64,000 nt of DNA from JARFQW01 sp963842955 (GTDB lineage Bacteria; Pseudomonadota; Gammaproteobacteria; Steroidobacterales; XN24). Shown here in pieces: positions 63,725-64,000 of the stretch. The stretch is taken from the NCBI GenBank assembly GCA_963842955.1, contig CAWJIJ010000007.1, positions 124,001-188,000 on the forward strand, in the 5' to 3' direction. The position numbers and the translations under genes were made by a program. Below the pieces are notes generated by a model. That model was not told the DNA's origin. It searched no databases and saw only the letters and a program-made list of their open reading frames with translations. The first letter of the stretch is position 1, and every line of letters starts with the position of its first letter.

Positions 63725-64000
63725 TCAGTCCGGCGATCCGAACGGAATCTGGACGCCGATGTTGGCGATGAGGTCCTGCTCCGTGCTGTCCGTGCTGTCC
63801 TGGAAGTCCAGCCGCCAGCGGAGTTCGGTGCGCAAGGCGATACCGCCGTTGTTATCCCCCAGATCGGTAAGGAATCCGAAGGCCAGGGAAGCGGCGGAGT
63901 TCTTGTCACTGTCGCCTTCGTCCCGGTCCTTGTCGATGTAGCCGTAGCCTCCGAGGAGATAAGGGGAGATGCGGTTGTCACGGTAGAACACCGCCATGGC
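63725..64000 (-). CDS. outer-membrane beta-barrel protein, N-terminus beyond the window
   Basis: The frame is open to the right edge, so only the last 91 or so residues are seen. ISPYLLGGYGYIDKDRDEGD, LAFGFLTDLGDNNGGIALRT and ELRWRLDFQD are alternating strands separated by acidic loops, like OmpA-type eight-stranded barrels. It ends IGVQIPFGSPD, with the last strand near the C-terminus, so no peptidoglycan-binding domain follows. The Met at 63997 is likely internal. A terminator follows the stop. Confidence 0.72.
   Translation of the reverse strand, partial: AMAVFYRDNRISPYLLGGYGYIDKDRDEGDSDKNSAASLAFGFLTDLGDNNGGIALRTELRWRLDFQDSTDSTEQDLIANIGVQIPFGSPD

Overview
This is a GC-rich, densely coded chromosomal window from a Gram-negative bacterium. 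It encodes Lol-type lipoprotein signals, a DcaP-like porin, a TonB-dependent receptor, a PlpD-type patatin-barrel protein and OmpA-like barrel sequence. The protein style suggests a gammaproteobacterium, perhaps a marine Chromatiales or Woeseiaceae-like lineage, but no marker gene fixes the taxonomy. I saw no tRNA, rRNA, CRISPR array, transposase, integrase or phage gene.

Bases 1-11 kb hold mixed housekeeping genes. These are an ABC-exporter adaptor (cut by the left edge) coupled to a cNMP-binding NTE-type patatin, a TPR/Rossmann/class III cyclase protein, a DcaP-like porin, an AlkA-like glycosylase, a SRPBCC protein, a potassium channel and a patatin fused to an outer-membrane barrel. Bases 11-18 kb form a molybdenum island. 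moaA-moaC-moaD-moaE run rightwards and meet a leftward modA-modB-modC-xdhC-mocA operon. A histone H1-like Lys/Ala-rich gene follows.

Bases 18.9-31.2 kb form one tightly overlapping rightward operon: an AmiE-like amidase; a large lipoprotein with TPR, FG-GAP and ASPIC/UnbV parts; a membrane protein joining a b-type-looking anchor to five CXXCH haem sites and a TPR tail; two CRTAC1-type propeller proteins; and an exported TPR protein. It looks like an envelope electron-transfer or surface complex with no name I recognise.

Bases 33-61 kb contain an expansion of sulfotransferases. There are nine TPR-sulfotransferases (one frameshifted) and one non-TPR sulfotransferase-like protein. They are interleaved with two free-standing 2OG-Fe(II) oxygenases, a single-chain TPR/2OG-oxygenase/TPR/sulfotransferase fusion, a second CRTAC1-TPR cassette and a TonB-dependent receptor with an Asn-Pro repeat. 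The TPR-sulfotransferases and oxygenases have no signal peptide, so they probably act in the cytoplasm where PAPS is made. The fusion and gene order suggest hydroxylation and sulfation of a shared exported substrate; this is inference.

The right end (61-64 kb) has a DegT-family aminotransferase and a NeuC-type hydrolysing 2-epimerase, typical of surface sugar (nonulosonate-like) synthesis, so a glycan is the rival candidate substrate. A truncated outer-membrane barrel gene closes the window.
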